From an uncultured Bacteroidales bacterium (GTDB lineage Bacteria; Bacteroidota; Bacteroidia; Bacteroidales; UBA4417), in assembly GCA_903879715.1 (NCBI GenBank), contig CAIRMR010000044.1, forward strand, positions 1-53,896: 53,896 bases of DNA, read 5' to 3'. The position numbers and the translations under genes were made by a program. The notes beneath the pieces were generated by a model that did no database searches, was not told the DNA's origin, and saw only the letters and a program-made list of their open reading frames with translations. Below, piece by piece: positions 8,540 through 17,513 of this stretch (its first letter is position 1; each line of letters opens with the position of its first letter).

Positions 8540-9463
8540 CTATTTATTTACTTGAAAAGTTGTTTCATTTTTTATGAAAAAATTTACGATTTGTCGGGCG
8601 GCAGCCAATCCAGCATTGTTATTGGCCTCGGCAGTCTGAGCACCTATTTTTTTAGGGGTGAAATAAAACCTTCCTGAAAACTTTTCGGCAATCAAAGCCT
8701 TGCAGTCGGGTTCAACATCCGAAACATATTTAAAATCAGCTCTTTCGGTAAACATTTTCAACAAACCTTCTTCATCAATAACCTCTTTGCGGGCCGTATT
8801 AATTAAGGTTGCACCTTTGGGCATTAGAGACAAGAGGTTGTCGTTTATTGATTTTTTTGTTTGAGCAGTGGCAGGCATATGTAGTGAAACATACTGACAT
8901 GTTTTATACAGTTCATTAACATCATCAATATAATGTATTCCCTCCGCTTCAATTGTCTTTTTGTCGACAAATGGATCAAATGCATATATTTCCATTCCAA
9001 ATCCACGGGCAATTGTAGCAACAGCCTTCCCAACATGACCATAAGCGTGTAATCCAAGGTTTTTCCCTCTTAGTTCAGTTCCTGATAGACCGTTGAAGTT
9101 ATTCCGGGCAGCAAAAACCATCATACCCATAGCAAGTTCAGCCACAGCATTCGAATTCTGACCCGGAGTATTCATTGCAACCACACCTTTTGCTGTTGCA
9201 GTGGCAAGGTCGATATTATCATACCCTGCTCCTGCTCTGACAACGATTTTAAGTTTTTTTGCTGATTCAAATACTTCACCATCAACAATATCACTTCTGA
9301 TAATAATTGCATCAGCATCTGCCACAGCCTGCATGAGTTCACCTTTCTGTGAGTAATTCTCAAGAAGGACTAATTCGAAACCGGCATCTTCAACAATTTT
9401 CTTAATACCTTCCACAGCAACCTTAGCGAAAGGTTTTTCAGTGGCAACCAGTATTTTTTTCAT
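8540..9463 (-). CDS. serA: D-3-phosphoglycerate dehydrogenase, short Lys-type
   Basis: SerA oxidises 3-phosphoglycerate with NAD, the first step of serine synthesis. I start it at the ATG at 9463 (MKKILVATEKPF, 307 residues); an upstream in-frame ATG at 9493 would add ten unlikely residues. The nucleotide-binding loop reads LGLHAYGHVGKA, with Ala in place of the first Gly of GxGxxG, and the substrate loop reads RAGAGYDNID. The usual catalytic His of this family is replaced: the motif is TPKKIGAQTAEANNNAG, with Lys. This matches what I recall of the short type IIIK enzymes from Entamoeba and Bacteroides. There is no C-terminal ACT domain, so serine feedback of the E. coli kind is not expected. 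It follows serC by 40 bases. Confidence 0.95.
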   Translation of the reverse strand: MKKILVATEKPFAKVAVEGIKKIVEDAGFELVLLENYSQKGELMQAVADADAIIIRSDIVDGEVFESAKKLKIVVRAGAGYDNIDLATATAKGVVAMNTPGQNSNAVAELAMGMMVFAARNNFNGLSGTELRGKNLGLHAYGHVGKAVATIARGFGMEIYAFDPFVDKKTIEAEGIHYIDDVNELYKTCQYVSLHMPATAQTKKSINDNLLSLMPKGATLINTARKEVIDEEGLLKMFTERADFKYVSDVEPDCKALIAEKFSGRFYFTPKKIGAQTAEANNNAGLAAARQIVNFFIKNETTFQVNK

Positions 9464-9502
9464 AGTAACGGATTTAATTTTGGCGCTTTTCAAGATTGTA
9501 AG

Positions 9503-10573
9503 TTAACTATTTGAATTTTCAAAATCAGTCATACATTCGATAAGTGCCTGCACACTCTCAATTGGCAAGGCATTGTATGTAGAAGCTCTGAAACCACCAA
9601 CAGAACGATGTCCTTTAATTCCAACCATACCACGGGTTTTGGAGAATTCCATAAAAGCATCTTCTTTGTCCTTGTATTGTTCTTTCATAACAAAACAAAT
9701 GTTCATAAGAGAGCGTGCATTTTTTGCGGCTGTTCCTTCGAACATTTTGCTGGTATCAATAGCATTATAAAGAAGATTGGCTTTTGCGATGTCCATTTCT
9801 TCCATTTTTTTAACACCACCCATTTCTTTAACCCATTTCAAGGTTTCTTTTAAGGTGAAGATACTTACACAAGGAGGAGTGTTAAACATTGAACCTTCTT
9901 TTATATGAATCCGGTAATCAAGCATCGAAGGGATAGCGCGATCAACTTTACCCAAAATATCCTCACGGATAATAACAAAAGTTACTCCAGCGGTACCTGC
10001 ATTTTTTTGAGCACCACCATAAATCATAGCATATTTAGAAACATCTAATGGGCGGCTCAGAATATCACTTGACATATCGGCAATCAACGGAACCGGGCTA
10101 TCAAAATCTTCCCTGATCTCGGTACCATAAATAGTGTTATTAGTTGTAATGTGGAAATAATCAGCATCTGCCGGGATTTCCCAACCTGAAGGAATATAAT
10201 TGAAGTTTTTGTCGGCAGAGGAACCAATTACGGCTACTTCACCAAATAATTTAGCTTCTTTAATTGCTTTCTTAGCCCAAACGCCAGTTTCGAGGTATGC
10301 AGCTTTTTTGTTCAGCAGGTTGAAAGGAACCATGCAGAATTGCAAACTTGCTCCTCCTCCAAGAAACAGAACCTGGTAACCTTCAGGAATATTAAGCACT
10401 TCCTTAAATAATGCAACTGCTTCGTCCATTACTGCCTGAAAATCTTTGCTACGGTGCGAGATTTCAAGGAGTGACATTCCAATACCATTTAAATCAAGAA
10501 TAGCTTTTGCTGTATTTTCAATAGCAATTCGAGGAAGAATTGATGGACCGGCATTAAAATTGTGTTTTTTCAT
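9503..10573 (-). CDS. serC: Phosphoserine aminotransferase
   Basis: SerC moves an amino group from glutamate to 3-phosphohydroxypyruvate, giving O-phosphoserine; it needs PLP. The 356-residue length is normal. The N-terminal NAGPSILP and [10 protein letters not shown] motifs, the GGGASLQF loop and the PLP lysine K190 in [13 protein letters not shown] are all present. The C-terminal [15 protein letters not shown] closes the substrate site. It is the first gene of the serC-serA unit, with a promoter at 10669-10702 and a leader of about 90 bases. No phosphoserine phosphatase (serB) is seen in this window. Confidence 0.97.
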   Translation of the reverse strand: MKKHNFNAGPSILPRIAIENTAKAILDLNGIGMSLLEISHRSKDFQAVMDEAVALFKEVLNIPEGYQVLFLGGGASLQFCMVPFNLLNKKAAYLETGVWAKKAIKEAKLFGEVAVIGSSADKNFNYIPSGWEIPADADYFHITTNNTIYGTEIREDFDSPVPLIADMSSDILSRPLDVSKYAMIYGGAQKNAGTAGVTFVIIREDILGKVDRAIPSMLDYRIHIKEGSMFNTPPCVSIFTLKETLKWVKEMGGVKKMEEMDIAKANLLYNAIDTSKMFEGTAAKNARSLMNICFVMKEQYKDKEDAFMEFSKTRGMVGIKGHRSVGGFRASTYNALPIESVQALIECMTDFENSNS

Positions 10574-10668
10574 CTTTCTGCTTTTTTTATTAATACGGTG
10601 ATTTACTGCGTTTTTTTAGACTACAAGACAATTAAAGAAACTAAGAATGTGTTGTTAATAAATTCACA

Positions 10669-10702
10669 CAAAGTTATAAAATGTTAGTAGGTTAGGCACA
10701 AA
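10669..10702 (-). promoter_or_regulatory. Promoter of serC-serA
   Basis: On the minus strand TAACTTTG (10669-10676) matches TAnnTTTG exactly and TTTG (10699-10702) lies 22 bases upstream. The transcript would start near 10662. The leader of about 90 bases has no obvious riboswitch fold. Confidence 0.65.
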
Positions 10703-10967
10703 ATAAAAATAATTTATTTATACTTGCTAAAATGATAATTTGGCAAACAATTTCGACAGAGGCTTAATCACTTAGCGTTGTGAGTTTTGAATAAAGAATC
10801 CTTTGCACCAATGCAGCTAAAGTTTATAACAAAATAGGATTTTGCAATTTAAATCTCCAATTTAACAAAATGCAACAATCTTAAAATAAGTTTCATTCCA
10901 AAGTTAATCAGAAAACAATGATTTTCGCATAAATATTTAGAAATATGACCGTAAAAGTTTAAGCAGA
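10703..10967. other. AT-rich spacer upstream of serC
   Basis: With the promoter, this makes up a gap of 394 bases between serC and the end of the next minus-strand gene. It is strongly AT-rich and I find no open frame, no RNA gene and no convincing terminator in it. Confidence 0.4.
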
Positions 10968-11852
10968 TTATTTTGTTAAACTCAGTTTATTAGCAACTTC
11001 GATGTTTTCAACCAGAGTCCAATATCCGTTTCTGAAAATATATCCATCGTAAGCATCACCGGTTGGAACATAATACTTCCGGATTCCTTCCATTGATGGA
11101 TCCATAGGTACCATACGATCCATTACAATAAGCCAGGCATCTTCCTTTTTTAGTCTTTTCTTTTTTTCGACCATGATGGATTGGTAATCATAGCGTAAAA
11201 GCATGTTTGACTTTTCGGCATATTCCAAAACCACGCGTGTTTTAATTCCCTTATCTGTTTTAAAGACGGGCATTCCAAAAACAATTTCCCCACTTTTATC
11301 AAGATAAACAATGTCGATCAGCTTGCGGTTTGAATTAGCTGTAAAACCATCCCAGCCTAATAAAGTGTAGGTTTTCTGGTTGTTTATTTCAACTTCAATC
11401 AGTTTATAATAAATAGCTCCGTACCATTCTTGCGATGTAAACTGCTTTGAATCAAAACCAGGCTGCTCATCTGTATTTGATTGTAATTGGATAACTACTG
11501 AACTATCAAGGTTGTTTTGTATAAATCCAAAATATTTATTTGTTCCGTTTGAAAGAGGCACATTCCATGTAAAAATCCGAAATTTGCCATCTGCAGATGC
11601 AATATGGGTAATTCCATTAATTGAATCCAAAGGAATACCAACTGACGTAACAGATTTGAGTATTGACTGAAAATTGTTAAAAAATAAAGCGTTCGCAATC
11701 AGGCGGCTGGAATCAGTTTTTTGTTTCCATATTCTGGAACTTAATTTACTTAGAGAATCCCGGATTCCTGTTGAATTGGTAATTGTCTGAGCACAGGCAA
11801 AATTTATTGTAAAAAACAGGGCAAGAACTGTGGATAATAATCGGTTTTTCAT
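10968..11852 (-). CDS. Exported protein of unknown function
   Basis: This protein of about 294 residues is predicted to be exported: starting at the ATG at 11852 (residue 6 of the open frame) it has MKNRLLSTVLALFFTINFACA as a signal peptide, cleaved near AQ. The mature part alternates beta-rich stretches and contains GDAYDGYIFRNGYW near its end. I see no lipobox, no T9SS sorting domain and no known enzyme motif. Its promoter (TACTTTTG, 11885-11892) overlaps the region of the divergent acyl-CoA reductase promoter. I recognise it only as the kind of conserved hypothetical exported protein common in Bacteroidota. It is transcribed toward serC but separated from it by nearly 400 bases, so it is not part of that unit. 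Confidence 0.75.
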   Translation of the reverse strand: MKNRLLSTVLALFFTINFACAQTITNSTGIRDSLSKLSSRIWKQKTDSSRLIANALFFNNFQSILKSVTSVGIPLDSINGITHIASADGKFRIFTWNVPLSNGTNKYFGFIQNNLDSSVVIQLQSNTDEQPGFDSKQFTSQEWYGAIYYKLIEVEINNQKTYTLLGWDGFTANSNRKLIDIVYLDKSGEIVFGMPVFKTDKGIKTRVVLEYAEKSNMLLRYDYQSIMVEKKKRLKKEDAWLIVMDRMVPMDPSMEGIRKYYVPTGDAYDGYIFRNGYWTLVENIEVANKLSLTK

Positions 11853-11884
11853 TTCGGGATTCGTCAATTGTTTAGGAATTAGGA

Positions 11885-11892
11885 CAAAAGTA
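11885..11892 (-). promoter_or_regulatory. -7 element of the exported-protein gene
   Basis: The minus-strand TACTTTTG fits TAnnTTTG exactly. The start site would be near 11878, 26 bases before the ATG at 11852, which supports choosing that ATG. No good -33 box is seen at the expected distance. Confidence 0.55.
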
Positions 11893-11905
11893 TGATTTTT
11901 ACGTG

Positions 11906-11913
11906 TAATTTCG
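11906..11913 (+). promoter_or_regulatory. -7 element of the acyl-CoA reductase gene
   Basis: TAATTTCG followed by CAG is the same variant as at 681-688. The start site near 11920 would lie downstream of the first in-frame ATG (11892) and upstream of the ATG at 11955, which supports the later start. It is only 13 bases from the opposing -7 element, so the two promoters may interfere. Confidence 0.55.
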
Positions 11914-11954
11914 CAGCTGATTTAAATTCCAAACGGCTGAAATCCTTAAATAGT

Positions 11955-13028
11955 ATGACTAAATCTCTTTCACTTGATTCGCGTATTCATGCAATTGTTG
12001 AACTGGGAAATGTAATGGGGCAGGCAGCAGAGAGTTATACTTTACCGGATACAGGATTTGCAATTCATTATCCCGAACTCTATGATTCCCTTCAGGTAGC
12101 ATATCATCAGAATCCGTGGTTTACTCCGGCTAATATTGCGTTTGCTTTAAACGAATGGAAAGATGCATTAAACGAACAAGCTATTCAAACCTGGCTTAAA
12201 GACTATCAGCCTATGATTCAAAATACTGAATCTAAAAAGGTTGCAGTAATTATGGCCGGGAATATTCCACTAGTCGGGTTTCATGATTTTTTGTGCACAC
12301 TTTTAGCCGGACACAGTTTTATCGGCAAGCTTTCGTCAACTGATAAGGTCCTTTTACCGGCTATTGCAAATGTTCTGTGTACAATAGAACCATTGTTCAA
12401 GCAGAAAATTGAGTTCACTGAAGGCATTTTAAAAGAATTCGATGCCATTATTGCAACCGGGAGTAATAATACTGCCAGGTATTTTGAATATTATTTTTCC
12501 AGATATCCTCATATCATTCGGAAAAACAGGAATGGTGTTGCGGTTTTAAACGGAAACGAAGACAATGAAGCATTAAAAAAACTAGGCATCGATATATGTT
12601 CCTATTTTGGACTTGGATGCCGCAACATTTCCAAAGTATTCATTCCGGAAGGATTCTCTCCTCAAAAACTCTATTCTGCCGTAGAGCCTTTTAATAAAAT
12701 ATTGTTCGATCATTTTAAATACATGAACAATCATAGCTATCACCGGTCAATTTACCTATTGAATTCTACTCCATTTTTAGATAATGACGCTTTTATTCTG
12801 ACTGAATCTGCATCATACTCATCTCCTATTCCAGTGCTTTACTATGAGTTTTATAAAGACATTGAATTGTTGAAGGAAAAACTTTTGCTGGACGACGATC
12901 AAATCCAATGCATTGCCACTGATGCATTTACGAACGACAAAACTGTACTTTTAGGTTGTACACAAAGTCCTGGATTAAGTGATTATGCTGATGGAATCGA
13001 CACTTTAAAGTTTTTAATTGAGCTATAA
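11955..13028 (+). CDS. LuxC-type acyl-CoA reductase
   Basis: This protein of about 357 residues belongs to the LuxC family of acyl-CoA reductases in the aldehyde dehydrogenase superfamily, which reduce activated fatty acyl groups to aldehydes. Visible landmarks are the nucleotide-binding region KKVAVIMAGNIPLVGFHDF, the stretch IIATGSNNTARYFEYYF, and the probable nucleophilic cysteine in YFGLGCRNISKVF. The start at 11955 is chosen because the -7 element lies just upstream; an in-frame ATG at 11892 precedes the predicted transcript start. No luxD or luxE, luciferase or other bioluminescence gene is nearby, so the substrate and pathway are unknown. It is divergent from the exported hypothetical and followed by rpmE2, which has its own promoter. 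Confidence 0.85.
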   Translation: MTKSLSLDSRIHAIVELGNVMGQAAESYTLPDTGFAIHYPELYDSLQVAYHQNPWFTPANIAFALNEWKDALNEQAIQTWLKDYQPMIQNTESKKVAVIMAGNIPLVGFHDFLCTLLAGHSFIGKLSSTDKVLLPAIANVLCTIEPLFKQKIEFTEGILKEFDAIIATGSNNTARYFEYYFSRYPHIIRKNRNGVAVLNGNEDNEALKKLGIDICSYFGLGCRNISKVFIPEGFSPQKLYSAVEPFNKILFDHFKYMNNHSYHRSIYLLNSTPFLDNDAFILTESASYSSPIPVLYYEFYKDIELLKEKLLLDDDQIQCIATDAFTNDKTVLLGCTQSPGLSDYADGIDTLKFLIEL

Positions 13029-13083
13029 ATTGAATCCTGAAAAACATGCTAACAAAATATTGTTAAAGAAAATGTTATAAATA

Positions 13084-13114
13084 TTTGTTTGTGAGGGAAA
13101 AATGTATAATTTTG
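13084..13114 (+). promoter_or_regulatory. Promoter of rpmE2
   Basis: TTTG (13084-13087), a 19-base gap and TAATTTTG (13107-13114) form one of the best Bacteroidota promoters in the window. Transcription would start near 13121, 22 bases before the ATG of L31, fitting a strongly expressed ribosomal protein. Confidence 0.8.
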
Positions 13115-13142
13115 CAGCCCTGAAAATAAAGCTGAAAGCATC

Positions 13143-13415
13143 ATGAGAAAAGACATTCACCCAAAGGATTACCGCCTTGTAGTTTTTAAAGATATATCGA
13201 ACGATTTTTCGTTTATAACACGTTCGACTGTTAATACAAAGGACACCGTTAAATGGGAAGATGGTAATGAGTATCCACTTGTTAAATTGGAAATCTCAAA
13301 TACATCGCATCCTTTTTACACAGGAAAAATTAAACTTGTTGATACAACAGGCCGCGTTGATAAATTCCGTCAGAAAATGGAAAAATCAGCACAAATGAAA
13401 AGCAAGACTGTATAG
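13143..13415 (+). CDS. rpmE2: 50S ribosomal protein L31 type B
   Basis: This 90-residue protein of the large ribosomal subunit begins [17 protein letters not shown] and ends with the typical basic tail. The motifs [26 protein letters not shown] and GRVDKFRQK identify the type B form. It contains no cysteines, so it is the zinc-independent version rather than the CxxC zinc-binding form. It has its own strong promoter and a clear intrinsic terminator at 13439-13467, so it is a single-gene transcription unit. Confidence 0.97.
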   Translation: MRKDIHPKDYRLVVFKDISNDFSFITRSTVNTKDTVKWEDGNEYPLVKLEISNTSHPFYTGKIKLVDTTGRVDKFRQKMEKSAQMKSKTV

Positions 13416-13438
13416 TCTTACCAGCCATTGAAAACATT

Positions 13439-13467
13439 AGCTATCCGCTCAGGATAGCTTTTTTTTT
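13439..13467 (+). terminator. Intrinsic terminator after rpmE2
   Basis: An 8-bp perfect stem (AGCTATCC at 13439-13446 and GGATAGCT at 13452-13459) with a 5-base loop runs into a stretch of about nine Ts. The end of the T-tract also supplies the TTTG of the next promoter. Confidence 0.85.
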
Positions 13468-13495
13468 GCCCAGTATCACCCATTTACTAACTTTG
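13465..13495 (+). promoter_or_regulatory. Promoter of the GlmU-like gene
   Basis: TTTG (13465-13468), a 19-base gap and TAACTTTG (13488-13495) fit the consensus exactly. The start site near 13502 leaves a leader of about 60 bases. A second, poorer candidate (TATCTTTA, 13530-13537) lies within that leader. Confidence 0.7.
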
Positions 13496-13564
13496 GCTGT
13501 TTTTGTATTGCCGGAACAACAGATGCGTGTATCTTTAAAGTCAAATTACTGATAACAGATTCTA

Positions 13565-14752
13565 ATGATTAATTTTATACTTTTTGATGATCAGAGCCGC
13601 ATTTCGTTGCGGCCGCTCACTTTTTTCAGGCCAGTCAGCGCTATCAGGTCAGGTATTCTAACTATTAATGAGAAATGGGAAAAACACCTTAATCATCCTG
13701 TTTCCCACCTTACAGAAACCTACCTTCAGGAAAAATTCCCACTAAAAGTGGGTTTAGATAATTACCTGATAAATGGTTCTATTTTACCTAACCAGGAACT
13801 AATTGCTGAAATTCTGTCACTTGATGAGGACACTTCGCTGATTGCTGGTGAAACAATAATCGCTATACATCTTACAGCCGAAAATCTCAAACATTTCAGG
13901 GAAGGTGTTGCTCCTGATTTAAAAAGTCGTGAAACAAAAACACCTTTTGTTAAGATTAATAACACTTGGGATATTTTCGGGAAGAATAAAAAGGCTATAG
14001 TTGAAGACTTTAAACTCATAACTCATAACCGAAAATCAGCTGAGATTTCGTCGACCAACCAGGTGTTGGGAAATAATTTATTCGTTGAAGAAGGTGTTTC
14101 GATTGAGTGTTCAACAATAAACACGCTGAAAGGCCCTGTGTATATTGGAAAACATGCGGAAATAATGCCTGGTTGTCATATAGAAGGACCAGTAGCCTTA
14201 TGCGAGCATTCGGTGTTAAAAATGGGAACTCTGGTTTATAAAGGCACTACAATTGGTCCATGGTGTAAGGCAGGCGGAGAAATTAACAACAGTGTGATGT
14301 TTGGTTATTCGAGTAAGGCTCACGATGGCTTCCTTGGTGATTCAGTGATCGCAGAATGGTGCAACCTGGGAGCGGGGACCACTACCAGCAATCTTAAAAA
14401 CAACTATGAGTATGTAAAACAATGGAGTTACAGTGAAAGCAAATTTGTAACCACAGGGCTTCAGTTTTGCGGCCTGGTGATGGGTGATCATACCAAAACA
14501 GGCATAAGTTCAATGTTTAACTCAGGCACAACTGCCGGAGTTTGCTCTAATATTTTTGGCGTTAGTTATCAACGGAATTTTATTCCTTCGTTTGTATGGG
14601 GCGGCACTTCAGGTTTCAGAAAACATAAACTCGACGAAGCAATGGACACTGCAAAAGCAGTTTATGCAAGACGGAATCTTCCCTTTAATGAAGTAGAAGA
14701 AAATATTTTTAAGACTGTATTTGAATTGACAAGCGATAACCGTTTGTTATAA
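13565..14752 (+). CDS. GlmU-like sugar nucleotidyltransferase/acyltransferase
   Basis: This 395-residue protein matches the alternative GlmU-like family of Bacteroidota. An atypical nucleotidyltransferase domain occupies about residues 1-170 (start MINFILFDDQ, with RPLTFFRPVSAIRSG), followed by a left-handed beta-helix of hexapeptide repeats from about 180 to 340 (for example GPVYIGKHAEIMPGCHIEGP and GAGTTTSNLKNNY). By family, it should make or use UDP-N-acetylglucosamine-type sugar nucleotides for cell wall and lipopolysaccharide. The classical GlmU N-terminal loop GxGTRM is not evident; the N-terminal RPLTFFRP replaces it. It has its own promoter directly after the rpmE2 terminator and is followed by lon. 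The exact reaction is not proven by sequence. Confidence 0.88.
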   Translation: MINFILFDDQSRISLRPLTFFRPVSAIRSGILTINEKWEKHLNHPVSHLTETYLQEKFPLKVGLDNYLINGSILPNQELIAEILSLDEDTSLIAGETIIAIHLTAENLKHFREGVAPDLKSRETKTPFVKINNTWDIFGKNKKAIVEDFKLITHNRKSAEISSTNQVLGNNLFVEEGVSIECSTINTLKGPVYIGKHAEIMPGCHIEGPVALCEHSVLKMGTLVYKGTTIGPWCKAGGEINNSVMFGYSSKAHDGFLGDSVIAEWCNLGAGTTTSNLKNNYEYVKQWSYSESKFVTTGLQFCGLVMGDHTKTGISSMFNSGTTAGVCSNIFGVSYQRNFIPSFVWGGTSGFRKHKLDEAMDTAKAVYARRNLPFNEVEENIFKTVFELTSDNRLL

Positions 14753-14945
14753 ACCAGATTGGCAAGATCCCATTTTAAAACCAGGCATCAAAGTTCATCC
14801 TAATAAAGTGAAATGCAATCGCTAATGCCATTTTAACGCTGAACATCCCATTGAAAGCCTTGTTAAAGTACTGGCATGGTTATTGAACAATCACTGATGA
14901 AATTTTAACAGGCATTTTACATGCCAAATTGTCACATTTACTCTT

Positions 14946-17381
14946 ATGGACCATAATATAAACATAGCTGACTTGCATCTTTCGAATGTGATGGAAGATG
15001 AAACTGAATTCATTCCCCTTCTCTCAGCTGAAGATGAAGAAATTATTAATGCAGAAGATGTTCCACCGGTTTTACCTATTCTTCCTTTGCGCAACACAGT
15101 GTTATTTCCGGGCGTAGTTATACCTATTACTGTTGGCCGGGATAAATCAATCCGGCTGATTAAGGAATTTTATAAAGGTGAGCGCATAATCGGAGTGGTC
15201 TCACAAAAGGATGGCGATATTGAAGATCCAAGTTATGAAGACCTCAATAAAATAGGCACAGTTGCTTACATCATTAAAATACTTCAATTGCCTGACGGGA
15301 ATACTACAGCTATAATCCAGGGTAAAAAGCGTTTTGAACTTGGTACCTTATTGCAGTCGGAACCATACTTTAAAGCCGAAGTGCATGGAATTGATCAGAA
15401 GGTATTCATCTCGAAAAAAAACGATAAAAACTTTGAAGCTCTGATAGCATCTATCAAAGATTTGTCAATTCAAATAATTAATCAATCGCCAAACTTACCG
15501 AGTGAGGCAGCTTTTGCTATAAGAAACATAGAAAGCCCGGTTTTTCTTGTCAATTTTGTGGCATCCAACCTGAATGTTGAAATTACCGAGAAACAAAATC
15601 TTCTGAGTATTCTTGACCTGGAAGAACGCGCCAACAGAGTTTTAGGGCTACTTACCAAAGAGTTACAGATGCTGGATCTGAAAAATCAGATTCAAAACAA
15701 GGTAAAAGTTGATATGGACAAGCAGCAGCGCGATTACTTGTTAAATCAGCAGCTGAAACAGATACAGGAAGAACTTGGCAACAATCCGAATGAACAGCAA
15801 ATAAATGAAATAAAAGCCAAAGCTTATTCAAGGAAATGGCCGGAAGCTGCTTTTAAAGTTTTCGAAAAGGAAATTGCAAAACTGCAGCGAATGAATCCTA
15901 TGGCCATGGAGTTTGGTATGCAGGTTAACTACCTCGAGGTAATGGTTGACCTGCCCTGGGATACTTTTACGGAAGATAACTTCGATTTACATCATGCTCA
16001 GAAGGTTTTAGACAAAGACCATTATGGCATGGAAAAGATAAAGGAGCGTATCATTGAATACCTGGCGGTTCTGAAACTGAAAGGTGACATGAAATCTCCC
16101 ATTCTTTGCCTTGTAGGCCCTCCGGGAGTTGGTAAAACTTCGTTAGGCAAATCAATTGCACGCGCTATAGGACGCAATTACATTCGCATGTCGCTGGGTG
16201 GATTGCATGATGAAGCCGAAATCCGTGGCCATCGCCGTACCTATATCGGCGCAATGCCAGGCAGGATTGTCCAAAGCATCCGTAAAGCCAAATCATCCAA
16301 TCCTGTATTTGTATTGGATGAAATCGATAAAGTTTCGGGTATGACTGTTAATGGGGATCCATCAGCTGCTCTGCTTGAAGTACTTGATCCGGAACAGAAT
16401 ATTTCGTTCTATGATAATTTTCTTGAAGTTGAGTACGATTTATCAAAGGTAATGTTCATCGCAACGGCTAATTCTCTGAACTCAGTACACCCAGCTTTAC
16501 GCGACAGGATGGAAATTATTGATCTGAGCGGATACCTTATCGAAGAAAAAATAGAGATTGCCCGCAAGCACCTGGTTCCAAAACAATTGAAAGAACATGG
16601 CATTGACAAGAAGAAAATTACTTTTAGTAAACCAGTTCTTCAATCCATTATCGAAAACTACACAAGGGAATCTGGTGTTCGATTACTCGAAAAAACCATC
16701 GCCAAAGTAATCCGCAACCGGGCACGTTTTATCGCAATGGATGAAGCTATTCCTTCGGTACTTACAGCCTCAGATATTGAGAAAATTCTTGGTCCGGCTC
16801 CATTTAATAATGAAAAAAGCTATTCAGGAAATACGCCGGGAGTCGCTACAGGCCTTGCCTGGACAGCGGTAGGCGGAGAAATCCTCTTTGTAGAAGTTAG
16901 TTTAAGCCCCGGCAAAGGAGTCCTAACTGTAACCGGAAACCTTGGTGATGTGATGAAAGAATCAGCATCACTAGCTTATGAATATTTAAAATCACATGCC
17001 AGCCAGTTGAAACTGGAAAATGATGTTTTCGAAAAGTGGAATGTGCATATTCATGTTCCTGAGGGCGCAACACCAAAAGACGGTCCATCGGCAGGTATCA
17101 CTATGTTTACTGCGCTGGCTTCTGCCTTCACTAAACAGCCGGTTAATGATAAGCTGGCCATGTCGGGCGAAATAACCCTAAGGGGCCGCATTCTGCCTGT
17201 AGGAGGCGTAAAGGAAAAGATACTTGCAGCGAAAAGAGCAAGAATTACCGATATTATTTTATCCGAAGACAATAAGAGAGATATTTTAGAAATTAAACCG
17301 GAATATATAAAAGGTCTGAAATTTCATTATCTCACCGATATGATTGATGTACTCGAACTGGCTCTTGTAAAGAAAAAATAA
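14946..17381 (+). CDS. lon: ATP-dependent Lon protease
   Basis: Lon is the cytosolic ATP-driven protease that removes damaged and regulatory proteins. The 811-residue chain has an acidic N-terminal extension of about 40 residues, then the LAN substrate-binding domain ([19 protein letters not shown]), a coiled helical region near 250-310, the AAA+ module with Walker [10 protein letters not shown] (K397) and Walker B FVLDEIDK, and the C-terminal serine protease with the Ser-Lys dyad: S715 in KDGPSAG and K758 in GGVKEK. It is followed by a strong terminator. I could not find a canonical -7 element upstream; a small hairpin (GGCAT/ATGCC, 14911-14925) precedes the start. Length is normal for bacterial Lon. 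Confidence 0.98.
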   Translation: MDHNINIADLHLSNVMEDETEFIPLLSAEDEEIINAEDVPPVLPILPLRNTVLFPGVVIPITVGRDKSIRLIKEFYKGERIIGVVSQKDGDIEDPSYEDLNKIGTVAYIIKILQLPDGNTTAIIQGKKRFELGTLLQSEPYFKAEVHGIDQKVFISKKNDKNFEALIASIKDLSIQIINQSPNLPSEAAFAIRNIESPVFLVNFVASNLNVEITEKQNLLSILDLEERANRVLGLLTKELQMLDLKNQIQNKVKVDMDKQQRDYLLNQQLKQIQEELGNNPNEQQINEIKAKAYSRKWPEAAFKVFEKEIAKLQRMNPMAMEFGMQVNYLEVMVDLPWDTFTEDNFDLHHAQKVLDKDHYGMEKIKERIIEYLAVLKLKGDMKSPILCLVGPPGVGKTSLGKSIARAIGRNYIRMSLGGLHDEAEIRGHRRTYIGAMPGRIVQSIRKAKSSNPVFVLDEIDKVSGMTVNGDPSAALLEVLDPEQNISFYDNFLEVEYDLSKVMFIATANSLNSVHPALRDRMEIIDLSGYLIEEKIEIARKHLVPKQLKEHGIDKKKITFSKPVLQSIIENYTRESGVRLLEKTIAKVIRNRARFIAMDEAIPSVLTASDIEKILGPAPFNNEKSYSGNTPGVATGLAWTAVGGEILFVEVSLSPGKGVLTVTGNLGDVMKESASLAYEYLKSHASQLKLENDVFEKWNVHIHVPEGATPKDGPSAGITMFTALASAFTKQPVNDKLAMSGEITLRGRILPVGGVKEKILAAKRARITDIILSEDNKRDILEIKPEYIKGLKFHYLTDMIDVLELALVKKK

Positions 17382-17402
17382 CTTTTGGATGATTGCATTG
17401 TG

Positions 17403-17428
17403 AAAAACCGGATTTATTCCGGTTTTTT
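17403..17428 (+). terminator. Intrinsic terminator after lon
   Basis: A 10-bp stem (AAAAACCGGA at 17403-17412 with TCCGGTTTTT at 17418-17427) has a 5-base loop and ends in a run of Ts. It separates lon from the downstream peptide-binding lipoprotein gene. Confidence 0.85.
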
Positions 17429-17483
17429 GCATTTTTATCATATTTAATCATCGTTGTTCAACAGTATCTATCCGGCAAACGCT

Positions 17484-17491
17484 TAATTTTG
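17484..17491 (+). promoter_or_regulatory. -7 element of the peptide-binding lipoprotein gene
   Basis: TAATTTTG matches the -7 consensus. The start site near 17498 leaves a leader of about 16 bases before the ATG at 17514. The nearest TTG (17454-17456) is 27 bases upstream, further than usual. Confidence 0.55.
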
Positions 17492-17513
17492 GTAATTCAT
17501 TTCATCGTACTCA

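Noticed and set aside
11955-13028. Bioluminescence (lux) operon
   Set aside because: Only a LuxC-type reductase is present; luciferase, LuxD and LuxE are absent, so the LuxC label reflects family only.
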